NCBI GenBank assembly: GCA_900660155.1
Contig: CABFPE010000227.1
Span: forward strand, 702,709 to 766,708
Direction: 5' to 3'
DNA: 64,000 bases
DNA from: Hofstenia miamia
Lineage: Eukaryota; Xenacoelomorpha; Acoela; Hofsteniidae
The notes beneath the pieces are model-generated. The model was not told the origin of the DNA. It was given only the letters and a program-made list of their open reading frames with translations, and searched no databases. Positions 37,776 to 48,421 of the stretch are shown piece after piece. Numbering within the stretch: position 1 is the first letter of the stretch; the number at the start of each line of letters is the position of its first letter. Made by a program: the position numbers and the translations under genes.

Positions 37776-38133
37776 AGATTTCATTTAAATAAATAAAGAA
37801 ATAAGAAATACAACGGTAAAGACGGCAGTTAAGAGTAGACAAAGTCTATTGAACATTCGCTACAGTGATCTCAGTTTATATACAAAAAGATTCAGTTTTA
37901 CCTGCCTTTGTTTACAATAATTGATATTCAACGTAGTTTAACATGCTTGTAATAATTTTCCCTTGTAAATTAAATTTGAGCAAAACAAAAGCACCAACGA
38001 GGGGACACAAAACTAGTAGCAACAAAACTAATCTCGAAAATAACTTGAAACGTCATAGTGACGTCAAAATACAGTGGAATTAAATCGAAATCAAAAGATA
38101 TAAAAAGCACAAAATTCCCTGAGCAACTCTACA
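37776..38133 (-). repeat. LTR-like repeat, copy 2
   Basis: Closely related to 36025-36376 in the same orientation, beginning (minus strand) with TGTAGAGTTGCTC at 38133. Its other edge coincides with a single N at 37775, so its extent there is set by an assembly joint, not by biology. Confidence 0.6.
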
Positions 38134-38139
38134 CTAAAA

Positions 38140-39960
38140 TCTCAGAATGCTTTCATTGTTTGCTTAGAGAGTAATTATATTAAATGCAACAGGTAAACTA
38201 GTAACAACATAAAACAGATTATAAATTTCAAGAAATCCAAGTATTTGAGGCCCATTGAAGTCTCATAAAATATCAATTTCAGAAATTTGGAAATTAAAAG
38301 ATCAGCCAGCACAACTGGATGTTGAACAGTGGGAATATTTAAAAATGTCAGTGCTATGCTCAGAAATAATTATGAGAGAATTTCAGAAAAAGTAAAACAA
38401 TATAGATTTCATAAGAAGTCCACAAAAAGCACATAGTAAAAAGCTGGTAAATAGATAAATTTCTTATCTTTTTACAAACCTGAGCTAAAAACTGCAACAG
38501 TTTGATATGATGTATAATCATTGTGATTAAAAAACGCGAAAAATTGCAATAATAATTTTTATGTGAATCAAACCTAGCTTTGTAGAGGACAATTAATGCA
38601 TGCCTCATATCAGTGAAAACATAACTTCACAAAGGATGATAAGATTCTATTGAAAATGAAATAGAAAGATTATGCAAAAGAAGAAAATTTATTACGAAAG
38701 ACAATGAAATTCTACTGTATTTAAATCAGAATATGCATCCAGAATTGTTTTGTCATGCATTTTGGAAAAGCTTGCAAATGGTGCAGCAAGAGTAAATCCC
38801 TTGCAAAGTACTTCAGAAGAAAATAACTCTACTTAAGGGAATGAAAAAAATTGAAGGCATAATATAAGACACTTCAATGAAGGTACTCCAAATTCAAATA
38901 TGAAAACCTAGGGAATTCTTGCACATGGAAAAATGAAGCTGTCCCAAAGAAGTAACTGTAACTGTTAACTGTAAAAGTTTTCAAATTTTAAAAACTGGCA
39001 AAAAAAAATTTTTAATAACTTCACTATGGATTGCATAAAAATCTGATATTGTAATATTTTTTAAAATTTTATGAAAATCCAACTTTGAAATAATGAACCA
39101 TATTTTCGATTTATTAACATTTGATAAACTGCATTTGCCAATTCGAGATTTAATATGCATTCTGAGAAGTAAGTTGGTTTGGTATTAGTAGCTAAAAAAT
39201 TTTACCATATGGTTTAATTATTGAAAAAAATTTGTTTAGTATTCTGTTATTTTTGCACCACTTTGGTTTTTATTTTTGAAATATAATTATTTGATAGTGC
39301 AGTGTGAAATTGTCCAGTACAACTAATGAATTCGAATGAATAACAAATTTTCTACATCAAATACTGAAATTGGGAAGACTCGTTTCTAGGGAATGTGTTA
39401 AATTCGATATTGAGTGGCGTAATAGATGAAAAAAGACTTGCTATTAATGCAAAATGTCGTACTTTTGCTTACAGGTGCTTAGCAACTTTGTTTTTTATCT
39501 CCACAAAAGAAATCAAACATGATTTTCTTAAGGAATTATTTGAATTGTTCATTTCGAGTTTCAATCCTTACAAAATTTGACGACATTGAAACGGCCGTTT
39601 TGTTAATCGGATTCTACTCGAAGGGATGGCATATCGGACAGAAACATTACATTTGTGAATAGAATTTCATTAAAATGAGATATTGATAGTCACCTCAGCT
39701 CAACTTCATTGAAGCCCTGTGACTTTGATCTCCGAAGTAAAGTGTCGAGAATTGGCGATTTTCAACACGGAATTGATGTTGAGCTCAACGGAAAATGTAT
39801 AATCATGCTGAATTTCAAAGCTTTGGTCGAGAAAAAGTTATACATATCATCAAATTAGTACAATTAAACTTGATCAATACCTGTTTTGTCTTGTTTTCAT
39901 TGAAAATGAAATCACGTTCTGGCTTAGTCTATCTTCAATAGTCTAAATTATTATTAAATA
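38140..39960. other. No gene that can be supported
   Basis: AT-rich sequence with scattered short open frames (38360-38608 minus, 39395-39580 plus). None has a recognised motif. Confidence 0.5.
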
Positions 39961-40063
39961 GTCTTTCATCATTATTATTAGTACAAGATTATGTTTGGGG
40001 CATTTGGAAGTTTCATCAGTCGTACAACTATTAATTCATGGGGCGCTCGATCAAATGCTTTGC

Positions 40064-41000
40064 TTAAATGGAATGATACAATATGTGCACCATTACGATT
40101 GCTTGACTCAAGTTTTGAAGTACGTTAGTTAGTGCTTCTGTAAAGACTTTTTCGGAATCTATATTAACCAAGAAGTTTTTTAGGAAGTTTTTCAAAATGC
40201 GGGAGAGGGCTGTTGTAATTGAAATCGATTTTAGTTGATCTAAGAAATTAACACTTGCAAATTTTGGAATCATAATGATTTTGGAGAGTTTAAAGATACT
40301 GGGGAATGTGCATGATCGAATTGAGAGATTGCAAATATGACCGACTAGATCAGCAAAAATATGAGCATTTTGACGAAAGACTCTAGGAGTAATTCATCGT
40401 GACCAACAGCTGTGTTTTTTGTTTTCCTTAAAGAATGATAGACTTGATAATGATCGAATGATGGTAGTGTTCTGCAGGGTCAATTTCTCAGAACAACAGT
40501 AACTATTACTTTAACATATCGAAGTAAAATAGTTTATTTCATCTGCTGCAAAAGGAATGGGTTATGATCTCTTGCGTTTGACAATTTCATTTGCGACACC
40601 CCATCAATGACGAGTATCTGGCCTTTTTGCACTTGATATTAAGATTTTCTCACGAATAGATTTCAACAATGCAGTTGCCTTTGGAGTTATGTAAAAAGTT
40701 TCTTTTCTGGACATAAAAATTGAACGCAGAGGACAAGCAATGTCATAGAAGTGGTTTACTGGATCGCATCCTGTAAAACATCATTAAAATAACCACTCAT
40801 GTAAGCCGTGTTAATGGCATGGTTAAACAACTTTCGTTTAGGAAGGCGTACATCTGTAAAGTCAGCACGCTTGCGTATATTTCCCAATGGGATGTATAGA
40901 ACTGCTAACAGACTATTGCTGTCCGACTTCAGGGAATCTAGTGTCATGCACCCCATATTTTGAACAAAGAATATAATCAAGGTGCATACATTTCCCTAGG
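40064..41000 (-). pseudogene. LINE ORF2 linker and RT start, broken
   Basis: The 74-residue frame at 40756-40980 reads LDSLKSDSNSLLAVLYIPLG then KRADFTDVRLPKRKLFNHAI, the usual stretch that follows the endonuclease in such ORF2 proteins. Just before it, LDYILC marks the endonuclease end. The frame at 40064-40273 reads FLDQLKSISITTALSRILKN (fingers region with the SIT-x-ALSRIL motif). Frame shifts separate the pieces. Confidence 0.65.
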
Positions 41001-41160
41001 TCCTTGATATGTCTTTGTCTTGTATATTTATAGATTTTCATAAAGAGTGACCACGTTAAATTCCCCACAGACAATCAACCTTTCATTTAGTCATCAATAG
41101 TATCAATTTTACATACTTGTTCTCTCGTTTGATATCATTTGGGTAATAGACGAGAAAACA

Positions 41161-41651
41161 TCATTGTTGACGTACTGTAGTAAATAAGATTTCGAAATTC
41201 TCGCGCCCATTCGAAATTTGTTTCTCAACTTTATAATTATGATAATAAGTTGCTACACCTCCACCAGAACGTTTGAAAGAATTACAGCTGGTTTTATCTT
41301 CACGAAGCAATTTATAATTACTATATGCATAAGCGTCATCAGTAAGATTTTCTTGAAACCAAGATTCAGTAATAACACAAATGTCAATAACGTTGACTGA
41401 CAAGTGCTTCTCTTTTAAAGAACATCTATTGGCTAGTAAAATTGTTGGTCGTCTTTGCAAATCTAATCAGTTTGTCTTCCACGAATTATCGGATTGATGC
41501 TTCTGAACTGGTTGAGAATGTTACCAATTTCTACTTTATCTTCTGCTATTCTCACCAATTCTGATCCTGATTTTTCTGGTATACTCCAAATTCTAATTCC
41601 TTGCGTTTTGTTAACAGTGTTGTTTGGGACATTTATATTTGGTGTGAACAT
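41161..41651 (-). pseudogene. LINE ORF1 end and endonuclease fragment
   Basis: The frame at 41463-41651 (QGIRIWSIPEKSGSELVRIA) resembles the ORF1 C-terminal motif QG-x-R-x-GIPE. The frame at 41161-41460 carries the endonuclease block DICVITESWFQENLTDDAYA (the catalytic E in TE-S/T-W is present) followed by GGGVATYYHNYKV. The endonuclease N-terminus is shortened, so ORF1 and ORF2 pieces abut within a few bases. The enzyme would nick target DNA for LINE insertion; this copy is not functional. Confidence 0.75.
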
Positions 41652-41779
41652 TGGTTTTTCTGCTAGTATGACCTATTTTAGTTTTTCAACAATCTCGCTT
41701 CATTCTTTTAAAGGGTGTTGTCCCTCTTTGTAGCAGATTTTTAGCACGCATCATAACGAAGTATAGGTTTTTTGTACTA

Positions 41780-42876
41780 GATAGGAATCTGAATACTTCC
41801 ACTCATTTCATATTTAATTAAACTGTATTATAAACGGGCTATAAGCAAACATCTGGTAGTTATTAAAAAAATTACAAAATGCATCCCCGAGAAACCCCAA
41901 TCTGTATATTAACAAGGCTTCAGTGGAATGTGAATTTGCGGTCTTTCTGACAGATATGATGATAACAATCGTATTAAATCACAACTACAGCTAAAACCAT
42001 GCAATTTTTTAAACGCTACGAGATGTGACACTTTTTTAAATACTTTTGAAAGATTAAATATAAAACAAACATTTCTTCATTTTTAGTGATCATCATGTAG
42101 CATTCATGTAAAAATGCTAACAGTTGCATAGGTGTTGACACTACCTATCAATTTTTTAATAAAAATTGCTAGTTTATTAAATAATACACGTTCTAATTAT
42201 GTCAAAAATGCATGTCTTGTGTTCTTTGAACATCTCATCTATTAAAAGTTCAAATATCACGTTTTGTTTGTTTCACTTTGAATATGTTACTTACAAAGAC
42301 CTATGATTGTGTAATAGTTTGTGCTCATACATCAATAAATTATTTTGCAAGGCTGTGTCGATAATTGCGACATCTTTATTAAAATGATAATTAATGCCTT
42401 CGCGGCTAGGCTTTATTTAGTTTTTTCTCATAAAGTTCACATTTCGCATTTCACTTCTGAAAACTATTATTCATTTTTAAACAAAACTATTACGCATGAA
42501 GTTATTAAGAGTTATATTTAGTAAATACATGTTCAAACTCGAAATTTGAAAAAATGTCAACAGACTGCAAGTCATTTTTGCTTTTATCTTATGGATGCTC
42601 TTCTAGGGTCTGCGATTAAGCTGTTCCACGATTATTAGTGCTTTGTATTTGTATATTGTTTGCAAAATTTTGATTTGCTAATGTTTTTGGAAACTTAATG
42701 TTATACAAATTCTGGTAAGAAATTTTAGGCCTAATCTACACGTATGTGTGAAGATTATCAAACAATTATTTAATATTTGGGATTACAGAAAACGTAATTG
42801 ATTTGCAACGGGATAAATTTCACATACTGCATTTTGCGTTAAGTTAACACCTGAATCAAATGGTAGCATTCAATGT
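41780..42876. other. No gene seen
   Basis: AT-rich sequence between the LINE fragment and the P-like element; nothing supportable. Confidence 0.6.
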
Positions 42877-43135
42877 CATGGTGTTTCTGAAATAAGTTTA
42901 ATTACAACACTTGTTTTATCAAGTGTAACATTTACTAATCAATTACAAGTTGTTTAAAGAAAAAAATTAAAATTTTCGCTATAATTTAGATTTGAAAGTT
43001 CGTTTGATTATTACTACTTATAAATACACAATTTACATATGTTTTGTTGTTTTCACGCATAATCATCGATAGCGAAATATTATTTTGATATAAAAAGAAT
43101 TCCCTGAAAAACAAGAGTACTATTTACAGCATACT
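42877..43135 (+). repeat. Left terminal inverted repeat of P-like element
   Basis: Aligns with the reverse complement of about 48165-48421. Shared landmarks are CTGAAATAAGTTT, AATTACAA, ACTAATC, AAATTAAAATTTTC, ACTACTTATAAATACAC, TTTTGTTGTTTTCACGCAT and AAAGAATTC. Confidence 0.85.
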
Positions 43136-43355
43136 AACCAGTTAAAACCAATTTCGTACTACTAATTATAATTTAGATTTGAAAGTTCGTTTGATTATTA
43201 CTACTTATAAATACACAATTTACATATGTTTTGTTGTTTTCACGCATAATCATCGATAGCGAAATATTATTTTGATATAAAAAGAATTCCCTGAAAAACA
43301 AGAGTACCATTTACAGCATACTAACCAGTTAAAACCAATTTCGTACTACTAATTA
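42981..43355 (+). repeat. 187 bp tandem duplication overlapping left TIR
   Basis: Copies 42981-43167 and 43168-43354 begin ATAATTTAGATTTGAAAG and end with a shared TACTACTAATTA. I see one substitution between them (GAGTACTATTT against GAGTACCATTT). The right terminal repeat has only one copy, so the duplication arose after the element's ends were formed and is recent, or it is an assembly duplication. Confidence 0.95.
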
Positions 43356-43383
43356 GCTATGGTAAGTAAATAAATCAAAATGA

Positions 43384-44620
43384 CTAATCTTCGGAACTTC
43401 CGTTTGCTTTTGTAAAACAGTCGTTCAGAAATGGAGAAAAACACTGCAGGCATTCATAAATATTTTCAGCCATCATCGTCTCAAATGTTGTCATTTGTAT
43501 TCGCTTACAGTCCATAGCAAATGCTGACCAAATTTTTTGTGACTGTCGTTCACTTTGTATTTTTTCCAAGTATCCAGAAAATCGGCATTCACCCTTTTAA
43601 ATGATTGCTCCAAATAGCAGTCTAGGCATGCGGAATGCTTTCCACAGAAATTTTCAATGTGGTGAAAGATGGTGTGTAATTCTTTTCGGTGTAACATTAA
43701 TGGTAAGTCTCATGTAAGCGATCTTGAAATTGACAATCTTGTTCCTATAATCGGAACTCAATTCACTTGAGAAACAAGAACGACTTCGTTAAGCGCCTGA
43801 AAGGCGTCAACAATCAGTTTGCAAAAACCGGAGACATTTTCTCGAGATCATTGATGCGCCGTAAAATCTTTCTTCATGCATTTCTGGTAAAGTAAACTCC
43901 ATGGTAGGCTTCGCACGACACATTGATATATGCAGTCCATTTCATTGAGTTGGCCAATATTTTGTCAAAGTCATGTACAACACATTGACAGAGCCCAAAA
44001 AAGATGAAATTACGGCGGTGGAATGATTCCATCAATGTTTTCGAAAATAGAGGGATGCATGACATTCTTCTTTTTCTTAGCTTGCGAAGCCATTCGATCT
44101 TGTTCGCTGAATGTCCAATCATCGATCTGATACTCTCGAGTATATGTAATTCGCCTTTGTTCATGAAATCAATTTTGTGAATGTTGTCTCCAACTGTAGC
44201 GATGTTGCGAAGAATGAGTCATCCAACCCAACATGTTGGGCAATTTCATGTCCATGGCATAGTGTATGTACACTTCAACATGTTAAGAAATTTGTGGTTA
44301 TTTGTTAGATTCAAGATATCCCACATTGCTAAAATATTTTGGTAGTTTTCTGGAACTTCTTTTATAATTCCAAGAACGAATAATCGTCGTAATCCACTGT
44401 CTTTTAACTTTGTATCTGACAATTCATGAAGTTTACGACTTCCTTTGTCTTCATTGGAATCAGAATTTGACAATTTGATGGTAAGAAATATTTTGAGTAA
44501 GTCTATATCGATTGTACAACGAACATCGCCAGTGTATTGTCTTTCAGCAATCACAGCTTCCAAAAGTTGTTGCACAAAATAACAAAAGTCCACGCCGCTG
44601 CTCGCTGACGCAGGTTACAT
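43384..44620 (-). pseudogene. Second gene of P-like element, broken, unknown function
   Basis: Minus-strand pieces in order: DFCYFVQQLLEAVIAERQYT, then FLTIKLSNSDSNED, then LKDSGLRRLFVLGIIKEVPE with NYQNILAMWDILNL, then SVNVLYMTLTKYW-type sequence, CEAYHGVYFTRNACRK-like sequence near 43900, and finally HHIENFCGKHSACLDCYLEQ and LDTWKKYKVNDSHKKFGQHL near 43500-43700. From memory, proteins with the order KDSGVKKLF..EN-x-NV-x-x-W, then YHGG-x-FxGNxCRK, then H-x-x-x-FC..YSEQ-x-x-E-x-x-H..W are frequent uncharacterised element proteins in invertebrates. Several frame breaks and stops are present. It is transcribed away from the transposase and stops just inside the left inverted repeat. Confidence 0.5.
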
Positions 44621-45097
44621 TTTTCATGAAGCTATGATCCTCAAAGATGAAATAGTTAAACTAGCGATGATTTTTCTCTCGCAAGGTTTCTTTCAGGTTG
44701 CCTTCGATAACATTTATATTTTCACTAGTCGATCTTATATGTTTGGTTAGTTAAAAGTTCGCATTTTGTGAATATCATTTGAATTCGAGGGAGTTCGTAT
44801 CAGCTTCATTGCCTACCCTTTGTCTGAAGTTAGGGAGATGGTATCGTCTACACTATGCTTCTCGTTTATATATATATATATTGCTCCAGATGGTTAGTCA
44901 TTTACAGCTGAAGAGAATATAGTGGCTTTTACAAACTTTTAAGTGAACTTCTACCTGAAGTAACTCATTGATTGATAAAGATTTTCATGTAAAGTTGTTC
45001 TACAAAGATTCACCAGTGCAACTGCCGCAATGGTTTCGCCATGGTCATGATTGTCGCTTAGTACGCCGAAGTATGCTTGAAAATTTTTCTAATTACT
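44621..45097. other. Central part of P-like element, no clear gene
   Basis: Between the second gene and the inserted LINE. It should contain the divergent promoters and the N-terminus of the transposase, but I see no DNA-binding THAP motif. A short TA run lies at 44868-44881. Confidence 0.4.
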
Positions 45098-46204
45098 TAA
45101 TAATAATAATAATGAATGTCTTTATTTAGCCGCTGAAGGCATACACAAAAAAAATAAAAACAAGTTAAGTTTTACGGCAGCGAGGACAGTCACAGGAGAT
45201 GAAATAGGAGCAAATGGAAGTTAGGCGAACTTGGAGAAAGGCTCAGCAAAGAGGAAAGCCATCAAAGATTTCTTGAAGCTCGGTGGCGGGGAAAAGAAAT
45301 CAATCGCTGTTGGAGGGTTGAGAGTCAAGATGTAGTTAGCAGCAGTACAAGCACGATTGAAAAACGAGTGACGGGTGCGATGTTTCTTTGTTCGACGAAC
45401 GGAGAAGGTGACAACATCATCAGAGCGAGTGCAACAGGAATTAGAGAACTTAATGAAATCAAAAGGATCAAGATCCAATTTGCGAGTCAGCAGTCGATTC
45501 AACAGAAGGAGATCACAGGCATGGAAGTAGAGTGACAGCGGGAGAGTGGAGAATTTCAGCAGAGCGTCTTTATAGGCCAAAGGGGGAAATCCATTTGAAA
45601 GCGCGTTTCTGAAAACGTTCCATGGAGTGGAAAAGGAAGAAGGTCACCAACAAGGAGACGCGTAGAGAAGAATGGCGCTGGGAATGGACTTGAACAAAGA
45701 GTTTCACAATGGACGAGGTATTAAAAGGAACATTACGGAAAAGGTCAAATAGTGAGGAATTAGCTTTGCGGAGACGCAAAAACACATATCCAGTCCAATT
45801 TAAGTTTGCAGCAAGTTGAACTCCAAGATTAGTGTGATGAGGCGCAAAGTTCACATGTAGAGGTAAATCAGAAGGGGGGAGACACAGAAAAGGAAATACC
45901 ACATGTCTTGGTAGAGCTAAAATCAAGATGGTTGACAGAGGACCAAGTAGACAAGTGCTCAAGATCAGAAGAAATGTGAGAAGCAAAAAACCAACCAAAA
46001 TCAAAAATCGCAGTGTCGTCGACATACAACAGACAAGGCGAGTTGAAAACAGAATGAGGGAGGTTGTTAATGGCAACGAGGAAGAAAAGAACAGCAAACA
46101 CTGAGCCTTGAGGGGCACCACTAGTAACTGTCTTAGAAGACGAAAGTGAGAAACACAATTCAATATTTGAGGAACTGCGAGAATTCAGATTTAAAAAGAA
46201 ACCA
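45098..46204 (-). mobile_element. 5'-truncated LINE inserted in P-like element
   Basis: On the minus strand the copy runs from about 46204 (inside the RT domain) to a 3' end AATAAAGACATTCATT followed by (ATT)n at 45098-45113. 5' truncation and a trinucleotide tail are typical of CR1-like LINE insertion. Its right edge coincides with the point where the P-type transposase becomes readable. It is GC-richer than all its neighbours and less decayed than other LINEs in the window, so it is probably the younger insertion. Confidence 0.85.
45221..46170 (-). pseudogene. LINE ORF2 C-terminal half, truncated
   Basis: At 45868-46158 the reverse transcriptase reads SGAPQGSVFAVLFFLVAINN (motif B) and LLYVDDTAIFDFGW (catalytic motif C, YVDD instead of YADD). 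After a frame change near 45900 it continues DLPLHVNFAPHHTNLGVQLA and RLRKANSSLFDLFRN, and after a change near 45575 it ends KTKKHRTRHS-like: RRTKKHRTRHSFFNRACTAA and PSFKKSLMAFLF at 45221. Palm motif A and everything upstream are lost by 5' truncation. It cannot be active. Confidence 0.8.
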
Positions 46205-48005
46205 GTGTATTCAGCAAAAATAATTCGATATTTGATTTTACGTTACACATCACTACAATCATATAAGCTGTTGCTGCAGGAGTTTCTTCTTTCGTCTGTA
46301 TCCTTACTAAGGAAGATTTCTTCTGGCAAGTTAGATTCCATCAAATCAGCATCAGCCTTATTGCATAATGGCTCTATTTCTAAGGACGTGTGTTTGATTT
46401 TTGATGAGATGTTTTTGCAGAGCTGCGAAGAATATATTGGTGGAGAGTTAGTTGTTGCTGATAATTCTGTCGGATTGAAACAGAATATACCATTCGTTAT
46501 CAGAGCTGTTCCTGAAACTAGTATCAATGGAGATTGGCTCAAGGTTCAGATTTTGGAATTTATTACTGTTGGTTTTAATGTGTCATATGGGATGATAATC
46601 CAGTTAGTATATATGATTATAGCAAGCTGTTCAAAACAAATACCTCTAATCCCAACAATCTGTTTATTCTGTTTATTCTCTTAAATACCATTGTTTTGAT
46701 GGCGTTTACTTGATGAAATGCATTAAAAACAATCTTCTAAAATATATGAGGTCCCTGTTTCCATCCTTTGAATTCACAGGATTTTTGGAAAATATTTGTG
46801 TTATTGCAGGAGAATATCATGGCGGCTTTTCCATGAAGTTCATGAAAAAAATAACTTGCTCAAAACAAATCTACTCAAAGCCCCAAATATTACAAATAAG
46901 GTGCTTCATCCTGGAAGGTTCAAACCAGATGTGCAACTAGCACTGAATATCTTTGATGAGAAAACAATTGCAGCAGTGAAGTCATATTTCCCCGATTGCT
47001 CTAATGCTTTAGGCTTTCTGAATCTATTTCATACTTGGTGGACTGTCAAATTCAAAAGTTAGATTTTCAAATAATCCCTATAGGCAATGCTGCAATAGTG
47101 AATGACCAGAAACCACAATTCTTAATTGCAATGGTAGACTCGTTTAAGAAATGACGGAGTCTACTAATTTCAAACTTTGAAAAGTTTTTTTACCTGCATA
47201 GACGTCTGCAGCCTTGGTTCAAACTCTACGATGTCATGCCGCCCTTATTGCTGAACTCCTGAGTGACGGCTATGACTTTGTTTTGACTTCACGGTTCCAA
47301 AGGGACCCACTTGAGCGACGATTTGAGCAGTATCGCCAAATTAGTTGTGGGAGATTTTTTGTTGGATTGAAGGATGTCAACTGCTCTGAAAAGATAGTTA
47401 AAATTAAGTCACTGATAAAGGCGGTGGTCAACATCTCTAGTGATTTGAAAGAGGATATATGTTCTGAAAAATCTAAGTGCTTCGAACATTTCATCCATTC
47501 GCTTGAAGAGCTTAACTTAGATCTGAATGTAATGTGATTGTGTGGTGGCGGCCGAGAAGTACAATTATACATTGCTGGGTATATAGCCTACAGTCTTACT
47601 CATCATTCAAATGTTTGTTGTGAAACGCTCTTTATTGGCAATGAATCTGAACTTCAAAATTGCGAGGAATTTAAGTATTTGCAGGATCTCTCTAAAGCAT
47701 CATTGACTGTTCCCTACAATACCTTCGCCTAGTACGTCAGAGATGCTTTTGCTCTGCTTGAATTTACATTTAAGCTTATTCGAACGTCAAGTCTTCCAGC
47801 AAGGATAGCGTCAGAGACTGTCCTCAGACAATTTATTCATTTTTCATGTGACCATTCTGATTTTAGTGATTTAGTAAATAGAAAGATATCCAACATTTTT
47901 TGTAATAAACAACGGAAGCTGTCAACAGATATTTTAGCAGCAGATAAGGTGTGAGACTTCAAAGAAGACAAAGAGAGAAGGCCTCTTAAATGCTTCTTTT
48001 AAGTG
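46205..48005 (+). pseudogene. P-type transposase, broken
   Basis: Cut-and-paste transposase of the P superfamily (GTP-using in Drosophila). Readable blocks in order: LILRYTSLQSYKLLLQEFLL; the catalytic-core block CLIFDEMFLQSCEEYIGGEL; IPFVIRAVPETSINGDWLK; near 46730-46800 MKCIKNNLLKYMRSLFPSFE; HEVHEKNNLLKTNLLKAPN and HPGRFKPDVQLALNIFDEKT (46796-47062); QTLRCHAALIAELLSDGYDF and RFQRDPLERRFEQYRQISCG with GRFFVGLKDVNCSEKI (47214-47537); and LYIAGYIAYSLTHHSNVCCE (47538-47732). The last pieces reach about 48005. Between blocks are frame changes near 46570, 46830, 47060 and 47535 and several stops. The N-terminal THAP DNA-binding domain is not seen, perhaps displaced or removed with the LINE insertion. 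Confidence 0.85.
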
Positions 48006-48164
48006 CTAATATGATTTTTGTTGTAAAAATTTACATTTTTGTGTTTATTATTTTCATTTCACTATTCAGTAGCAAGGCATAATAATAATTGTTAACTGTT
48101 TAGTCGGTTGTCCTTATTAATTCATAATGGCCTTCTATTTTTCCTTCAAAAATCAAAATATCCG

Positions 48165-48421
48165 GCCGTATTTTAAGTAAGCCATGATAGTACTTTCATT
48201 TCTTACAGAGAATTCTTTCTATATCGAAATAGTATCCCGATATCATTAAATATGCGTGAAAACAACAAAACTTATGTAAATAGTGTATTTATAAGTAGTA
48301 TAGATTTAAACGAATTTTGGACAGAAAATTTTAATTTTTGCTTTAACCAATTTGTAATGGATTAGTATTTACGATATTTGTTGTAATTCTTCAAACCAAA
48401 ACTTATTTCAGGCACACCGTG
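48165..48421 (-). repeat. Right terminal inverted repeat of P-like element
   Basis: Inverted partner of 42877-43135, without the tandem duplication seen on the left. Confidence 0.85.

Larger units (their letters stand above)
39970..41740 (-). mobile_element. LINE, 5' half (endonuclease to start of RT)
   Basis: On the minus strand the order is an ORF1-like end (41463-41651), apurinic-type endonuclease (41161-41460), the end of the endonuclease and the linker (40756-41000), and the start of reverse transcriptase (40010-40320). The sequence stops being recognisable just after palm motif A (HLSKAFDRAP), so the 3' half with YADD is missing. That is the reverse of the usual 5' truncation and suggests a later deletion or an assembly break. 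Many stops and frame changes are present. Confidence 0.75.
42877..48421 (+). mobile_element. P-like DNA transposon with two divergent genes and nested LINE
   Basis: Left end CATGGTGTTTCTGAAATAAG and right end (inverted) CACGGTGTGCCTGAAATAAG define inverted termini that can be aligned inwards for about 260 bp. The CATGRTG start is like the Drosophila P element (CATGATGAAATAAC). Inside are a broken P-type transposase on the + strand ending near the right end, a second broken gene on the minus strand ending near the left end, and a LINE inserted between them. Without the LINE the element would be about 4.4 kb. An 8 bp target duplication is not evident (TTCAATGT against GTGTACAG), so it is old or one flank is altered. 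Confidence 0.8.

Noticed and set aside
45570-46163. 197-residue frame taken as one gene
   Set aside because: Only its second part is the LINE frame. Its first part is an out-of-frame reading of the RT domain that is read correctly in the overlapping frame.
46243-46542. 99-residue minus-strand frame
   Set aside because: It is antisense to the P-type transposase, whose motifs are clear on the + strand.
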